Below, in pieces: positions 5,687-9,581 of a stretch of DNA of 9,581 nucleotides; positions within the stretch are counted from its first letter, which is position 1; every line of letters begins with the position of its first letter. The position numbers and the translations under genes are program-made. The notes below the pieces were generated by a model that ran no database searches, had not been told where the DNA came from, and saw only the letters and a list, made by a program, of their open reading frames with translations. Where the stretch lies: positions 1 through 9,581 of the forward strand of contig CAWUIO010000176.1 of NCBI GenBank assembly GCA_963922455.1, written 5' to 3'. This stretch comes from CAWUIO01 sp963922455. GTDB lineage: Bacteria > Bacteroidota > Bacteroidia > Cytophagales > Microscillaceae.

Positions 5687-6991
5687 ATGAAACACCTAAG
5701 CTATTGCTGGCTTATGGCAACTTTACTATGCTGTAGCCCAGCAAAAAATCCAGACACTGAAGTCCCTCCCGCCTATGCTGTTTGGGATGGGGTCTTCCAA
5801 GAAGTAGATGCGCTAATCGTCGCTGATGATGGTAAGTTTTGGAATCATTCCCTTCAAGGCCCACTGATGTTTGTAGATCCCGAGACTCGTCAATTGATAG
5901 CCAATCAAAATGACGACTCAGGTAGTTTTGGCCAATATGGGCAAGTATTTGTAGACACGCTGCCTCCGGATGTGATAATTGCCAATACGGCCCTGGAATG
6001 GAAAGGAAAAAGCTGGACGATGGTCATGCGTCCCCTACCTGAAGATCAAGCTAGCCGTAATGGCTTGATTTTGCACGAGCTATTTCATCGTATCCAAAGT
6101 AAGATTGGCTTTGGAGAACTTAAGGAGCGTGACAATGCCCATTTGGACACTTTTGAAGGACGCTTACTTTTACGCTTAGAGCTAGAAGCTTTGTTACAAG
6201 CCATACAAAGGGCAGAACCCGAAAAGCAAAAAAAACACGTAAAAAATGCGCTGAGTTTTAGGGCCTCCCGCTATAGTACCCCAGAAATAAAACAAGCCGA
6301 AAATACCCTGGAACTTAACGAAGGTTTAGCCGAATATACGGGCCTTATGCTTAGTAATCGACCCAGAACAGAAGTACCCGAGTATTTCCAAAATCGGGTG
6401 GAGGCATTTTACCAAAACCCCAGCTTCGTACGCTCCTTTGCGTATGAAACTATCCCTATGTATGGATACTTGCTGGCCCAGGAGAAAAATAATTGGCATC
6501 AAGAAATCGATGCAAGTACTTTATTGAGTGATTACCTCAAAGTTGCATTTGGGATCCAGGAACTCAATCCAGCTCCTTATGAGGGTATGGCCACTCAAGA
6601 AGACTATGCCTATGCCGAGATCTTGAAGCAAGAAGAACAAAGAGAAAAAGAGAGATTAGTACAACTAGCGGCCTATAAGACCCTCTTTTTGGAAAGCCCC
6701 AGCCTGCGTCTCGACTTCATGAATATGAACCTTTCCTTAGACCCGGGCAATCTTGTTCCATTGGAAGGCCATGGTACAGTATACCCTACTATGACGATCA
6801 GTGATACATGGGGTGTCTTAGAGGTAAAAAATGGTGGACTTATCAGTGCAGATTGGACCCATGTGATTGTAAGTGAGCCTCAGGAAGTCAGTGAAAAATT
6901 GATTCGTGGTGAGGGATGGCAGTTAACATTGGCGGCTAATTGGGTGCTTGATAAAGGAGAAAAGGGCTATGTGGTAAAAAAGCCTGATTGA
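5687..6991 (+). CDS. Probable lipoprotein zinc metallopeptidase (HELFH / EGLAEY)
   Basis: This 434-residue protein has an export signal ending in LLCCSP. C16 (or C15) is a plausible lipidation site, although the lipobox is imperfect, so it probably sits in the envelope facing out of the cytoplasm. H130-E131-L-F-H134 is a zinc-binding HExxH motif in a helix (ILHELFHRIQSK). The third ligand is probably E212 or E216 in NEGLAEYTG, about 80 residues later, a gluzincin-like layout. Residues 300-330 are charged and helical. From about residue 335 a beta-rich C-terminal domain follows (GHGTVYPTMTI, then ISADWTHVIVS), which I cannot assign. I do not recognise a named peptidase family or substrate. The gene is separate from the GNAT gene (112 nt) and from the deiminase gene (207 nt, with a repeat between), so it is likely its own unit. 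Confidence 0.78.
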   Translation: MKHLSYCWLMATLLCCSPAKNPDTEVPPAYAVWDGVFQEVDALIVADDGKFWNHSLQGPLMFVDPETRQLIANQNDDSGSFGQYGQVFVDTLPPDVIIANTALEWKGKSWTMVMRPLPEDQASRNGLILHELFHRIQSKIGFGELKERDNAHLDTFEGRLLLRLELEALLQAIQRAEPEKQKKHVKNALSFRASRYSTPEIKQAENTLELNEGLAEYTGLMLSNRPRTEVPEYFQNRVEAFYQNPSFVRSFAYETIPMYGYLLAQEKNNWHQEIDASTLLSDYLKVAFGIQELNPAPYEGMATQEDYAYAEILKQEEQREKERLVQLAAYKTLFLESPSLRLDFMNMNLSLDPGNLVPLEGHGTVYPTMTISDTWGVLEVKNGGLISADWTHVIVSEPQEVSEKLIRGEGWQLTLAANWVLDKGEKGYVVKKPD

Positions 6992-7028
6992 TCGTAGAAT
7001 TGTGGTTTTCTGGCTTAGGGATGGAACG

Positions 7029-7136
7029 GCCTGTTTGAGCCCGCCGCTGGAGGTGCGTGGGCCGGCGAGTAGTGACAGCCCGACCCGCGCTACCCACTTT
7101 CCTTAAAGGCAACTAGGGCCAACGCGGGGAAGCCCC
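7029..7136. repeat. Structured intergenic repeat, copy 2
   Basis: This is the second copy of the element at 44-155, in the same orientation, 38 nt after the metallopeptidase stop and 62 nt before the deiminase start. The conserved blocks again flank two stems. CGCTGG (7045-7050) pairs with CCGGCG (7062-7067) through a G-U, where copy 1 has A-U. CCCGCG (7084-7089) pairs with CGCGGG (7123-7128) around a 33-nt loop unrelated in sequence to that of copy 1. The first hairpin's loop also differs. It may act as a transcription barrier or mRNA stabiliser between the two genes, but there is no T-tract, so I do not call it a terminator. Confidence 0.85.
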
Positions 7137-7198
7137 TTGTAAAAGCCCACTTAAAAGCAAGAAATAGCTACCTTAGCGTTAAGCACCCATCCTGAGCC

Positions 7199-8512
7199 AT
7201 GAAAAAACTAGTTTTATACTCCTTTTGCTTATTATTTGGAGCAGCCTGCAGTACCCCCAAGTCATCTAGTGGCCCCAATACCTCGTTTTATATGCCCGCT
7301 GAATACATGCCTCAAGACGCAGTTTGGCTGGGCTGGGTAGACTATGGACCCTACCACGAAGCATTTTTGGCCGTGGCTAAAGCCCTTTACCCTCACGTGC
7401 CTCTGAAAATAATCGTCCAAGACAGCAGTGATTTAAAATTTCTCCAATTTAAATTGGAAGAACATGCAATGGATAAGGGACAAATAAAGTTTTTTGTCAT
7501 ACCTGATAACCGTCTGTGGATGCGCGACCACGGAGCTATTTACCTGCTTAATTCGCTGGGGGAGAAAAAAGTAGCCGATTTTACTTGGGGACTCTACGGG
7601 TACCGGGAATACCTCAAAAAAATATACCCCCATAATGTCGATTCCCTTGAGCTTGCCTTGGAAAAAGCTCTGGGGCAAACCGGTATAGTGGATAGCCTGA
7701 TGGGCGCTAAGGAAGGAATCGGCAACCTAGCTACTGATATTATCATGGAAGGGGGCTCCATAGAAGTGAATGGAAAAGGCACGCTTATCTTGTGTGAAAA
7801 AGTGACTATGCACCGCAATCCTGATAAATCAAAAGGTTACATAGAGTCGGAATTTAAACGAGTTTTGGGGGTTACGCAGATTATTTGGCTCAAAGAAGGA
7901 CTCGTAGAAGACCCTTTTTGGTTTAACCATATTTTTGACAATTACTACGGATGGGGCACCAATGGCCACACCGATGAATTTGTACGCTTTGTAAATGACT
8001 CCACAATTTTGCTGGCTTGGGTGCCCGAACCGGAAAAAGATGCCAACAAATTTAATCAATTGAATTATGAGCGCATGTCGCAGAATCTCCAAATCCTAGA
8101 GCAAGCCCGCGACGGGCAAGGGAGGCCTTTTACTATCATCAAAGTTCCTCTCCCGGACCCCATTTATGTATCTACGGTGGTAGGGGAGCAATCTCTGGTA
8201 GGCAATGACCCGGCTCAGTGGGAATTGCCTGTTCACTGGCTCCCTCCTGGTTCTCCTCTAGCCCTAGGAGACAGTGTTCGCTTGGTGGCCGCGGCGAGCT
8301 ACTTGAATTACTTGGTCAGTAATGAGGTTGTCGTATTACCAAGCTATCTAAGCCAAGGATCTAGCCCCCAAAAAGAAGCTGAAGTCCGGGCAATATTCTC
8401 CAAAGTTTTTCCCAAGCGTCGCTTGAAATTTCTAGAAGTGACCAATTTAAATTACCACGGAGGGGGTATTCATTGCATAAGCCAACAAGAGCCTAAACCG
8501 ACTTCCTTTTAA
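7199..8512 (+). CDS. Lipoprotein of the agmatine deiminase / peptidylarginine deiminase family
   Basis: This 437-residue guanidino-group hydrolase would convert agmatine to N-carbamoylputrescine, or arginine residues to citrulline, with release of ammonia. A signal peptide ends in FGAAC, with C17 as the lipidated cysteine, so it is an envelope lipoprotein; typical AguA agmatine deiminases are cytosolic. The catalytic set is complete: D110 in WMRDHG, H257 and D259 in NGHTDEFVRF, and C426 in GGGIHC. MEGGSIEVNGKGTLI (about 183-197) is the usual family segment. It is longer than most members: an extra stretch precedes GHTDE (DPFWFNHIFDNYYGWGTN), and the His-to-Cys distance is 169 residues. The start at 7199 gives a clean signal. 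It precedes an agmatinase-type gene by 113 nt. Agmatine is the likeliest substrate, but a secreted arginine or peptidylarginine deiminase is possible. Confidence 0.9.
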   Translation: MKKLVLYSFCLLFGAACSTPKSSSGPNTSFYMPAEYMPQDAVWLGWVDYGPYHEAFLAVAKALYPHVPLKIIVQDSSDLKFLQFKLEEHAMDKGQIKFFVIPDNRLWMRDHGAIYLLNSLGEKKVADFTWGLYGYREYLKKIYPHNVDSLELALEKALGQTGIVDSLMGAKEGIGNLATDIIMEGGSIEVNGKGTLILCEKVTMHRNPDKSKGYIESEFKRVLGVTQIIWLKEGLVEDPFWFNHIFDNYYGWGTNGHTDEFVRFVNDSTILLAWVPEPEKDANKFNQLNYERMSQNLQILEQARDGQGRPFTIIKVPLPDPIYVSTVVGEQSLVGNDPAQWELPVHWLPPGSPLALGDSVRLVAAASYLNYLVSNEVVVLPSYLSQGSSPQKEAEVRAIFSKVFPKRRLKFLEVTNLNYHGGGIHCISQQEPKPTSF

Positions 8513-8625
8513 GTGTAAATTCGGAAGTTTGCCACCCTTTTAAAAATCCTAGATCCTAGCATAACTCCCCAGGAACTTTACCAATTAGAGCGGATATTTC
8601 TTATATTGCCATAAAAATACACACT

Positions 8626-9411
8626 ATGAGCAGGATTGCTATTCAAGGGATTTGCTACGATGATAAATCGTCTTACCAAAAAGGGCCGAGACTCGCCCCA
8701 CACCGGATACGGGAGGCCTTGCACAGCGGCTCGATGAACAACTACACCGAAGCGGGGCACTCCGTAGAGTCAGTTCTCGAGCAGGATCTGGGAGATTTTA
8801 GCCCTCACAAATACTTTGATATAGAGCAAATTACCCGCGACAACCTCAAGAAATACGATAAACTTTTAAGCCTGGGGGGAGACCACTCGATCACCTACCC
8901 TATTATACAAGCCTATCAGGAACGCTATCCTGAATTGGCCATTCTTCACATCGATGCCCACGCCGATCTATACCATGAGTTTGAGGGGGACCCCTATTCC
9001 CACGCTTGCCCCTTTGCCCGGATTATGGAAAACAAGCTGGTTATGCGCCTCGTCCAAGTGGGCATTCGGACCCTCAACCCACACCAAGCCGAGCAAGCCG
9101 AAAAGTACGGGGTAGAAATTTTGCCCATGCAGGATTGGCGCTTAAGCGATCTGCCCTCTTTTGATCAACCGCTTTACCTCTCGTTGGATTTAGATGGCAT
9201 TGATCCTGCTTTTGCCCCCGGTGTTTCCCATCACGAACCGGGTGGTTTTAGCACCCGCCAAGTCCTAGATATTATTCAACATATTGAAGCCCCCTTGGTA
9301 GGGGCCGATATTGTGGAATATAATCCCGGGCGCGATTTTCAAGGCACGACGGCATTTTTAGCGGCCAAGTTGATGAAGGAGATCTTGGGCAAGATGCAAG
9401 GGGGAGATTGA
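8626..9411 (+). CDS. Agmatinase/arginase-family ureohydrolase
   Basis: This 261-residue cytosolic binuclear manganese enzyme releases urea from a guanidino substrate, most likely converting agmatine to putrescine. All metal ligands are present: H87 in GGDHSIT; D110, H112 and D114 in IDAHADLY; D188 and D190 in SLDLDGIDP. The substrate-loop region APGVSHHEPGGFS and the C-terminal GADIVEYNP also fit the agmatinase branch. The N-terminus (GICYDDKSSYQKGPRLAPHRIREAL) starts straight at the first core strand, so the protein is shorter than the roughly 300 residues of E. coli SpeB but not truncated in its core. No signal peptide is present. Arginase or another guanidino-acid hydrolase cannot be excluded. 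The 113-nt gap from the deiminase gene contains no terminator, so co-transcription is possible. Confidence 0.9.
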   Translation: MSRIAIQGICYDDKSSYQKGPRLAPHRIREALHSGSMNNYTEAGHSVESVLEQDLGDFSPHKYFDIEQITRDNLKKYDKLLSLGGDHSITYPIIQAYQERYPELAILHIDAHADLYHEFEGDPYSHACPFARIMENKLVMRLVQVGIRTLNPHQAEQAEKYGVEILPMQDWRLSDLPSFDQPLYLSLDLDGIDPAFAPGVSHHEPGGFSTRQVLDIIQHIEAPLVGADIVEYNPGRDFQGTTAFLAAKLMKEILGKMQGGD

Positions 9412-9581
9412 CTGGAATGCCATATACTTCAAAAAACCACAATACTTGAATTTGCAAAAATTGGGGGCTTTTTGGATAATTACTTGATTTAAAGTTCAAA
9501 ATGTTTTTATCGTTCGGGAAGACTGGCTTAGAAACTGTTTAAATTTAATTATATGGGCTGCAAAGGGCCATTTCGGGAACC
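9412..9581. other. Non-coding right edge, possible start of a mobile element
   Basis: I see no gene, terminator or RNA in these 170 bases. CAAAAA and TTTTTG around 9454-9474 could form a weak A/T stem with no T-tract. The final stretch, from about 9529 (TTAGAAACTGTTTAAATTT, then GGGCTGCAAAGGGCC), resembles from memory sequence at the ends of some Bacteroidota insertion sequences. No transposase or second end is in view, so this stays speculative. Confidence 0.25.

Noticed and set aside
7169..7176. TACCTTAG as a -7 element for the deiminase gene
   Set aside because: It is one base from consensus and suitably placed, but no TTTG or TTG lies at the -33 distance, so it is too weak to list as a promoter.
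8547..8559. TCCTAG direct repeat before the agmatinase gene
   Set aside because: Two 6-mers 7 bp apart in A/T-rich sequence can easily occur by chance, with no promoter or dyad linked to them.

Overview
The window looks like a chromosomal segment from a free-living, probably aquatic or marine, member of the Bacteroidota. Three observations support this. Start codons lack Shine-Dalgarno sequences and sit in A/T-rich leaders. One promoter matches the Bacteroidota primary-sigma consensus exactly (TTTG, 20 bp, TAnnTTTG). Several gene products are Bacteroidota-type: a NUDIX/winged-helix sugar regulator, a GH3 lipoprotein, short Crp/Fnr proteins and envelope lipoproteins. No species can be named from this sequence alone.

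Layout, left to right. A 112-bp structured intergenic repeat (44-155) lies beyond the 3' end of a minus-strand NUDIX-like transcription factor (213-959). That regulator is divergent from a GH3 beta-glycosidase lipoprotein (1042-3375). The 82 bp between them hold a consensus promoter, a perfect 19-bp palindrome over the expected transcription start, and a second pair of inverted arms that ends in the GH3 start codon. GH3 ends in a strong intrinsic terminator (3422-3455). Next are an exported DsrE-like protein (3505-4056) and, 2 nt later, a short Crp/Fnr-type regulator (4059-4547). A four-helix membrane protein of unknown function (4619-5065) is followed after 8 nt by a GNAT acetyltransferase resembling AAC(6') enzymes (5074-5574). 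A probable lipoprotein metallopeptidase with HELFH and EGLAEY motifs (5687-6991) follows a 25-bp dyad. A second copy of the structured repeat (7029-7136) separates it from a lipoprotein of the agmatine/peptidylarginine deiminase family (7199-8512). A cytosolic agmatinase-type ureohydrolase (8626-9411) comes next, and the window ends in 170 bp of non-coding sequence.

Four small modules are visible: a regulator/glycosidase pair with its operator; DsrE plus Crp; membrane protein plus GNAT; and two guanidino-hydrolysing enzymes, one in the envelope and one in the cytosol, plausibly for agmatine/arginine breakdown. Most genes belong to known families. The least explained signals are the two-copy repeat, whose stems are kept while its loops differ, and the nested palindromes at the NUDIX/GH3 divergence. 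I found no CRISPR array, tRNA, rRNA, complete insertion sequence or recognisable defence system.
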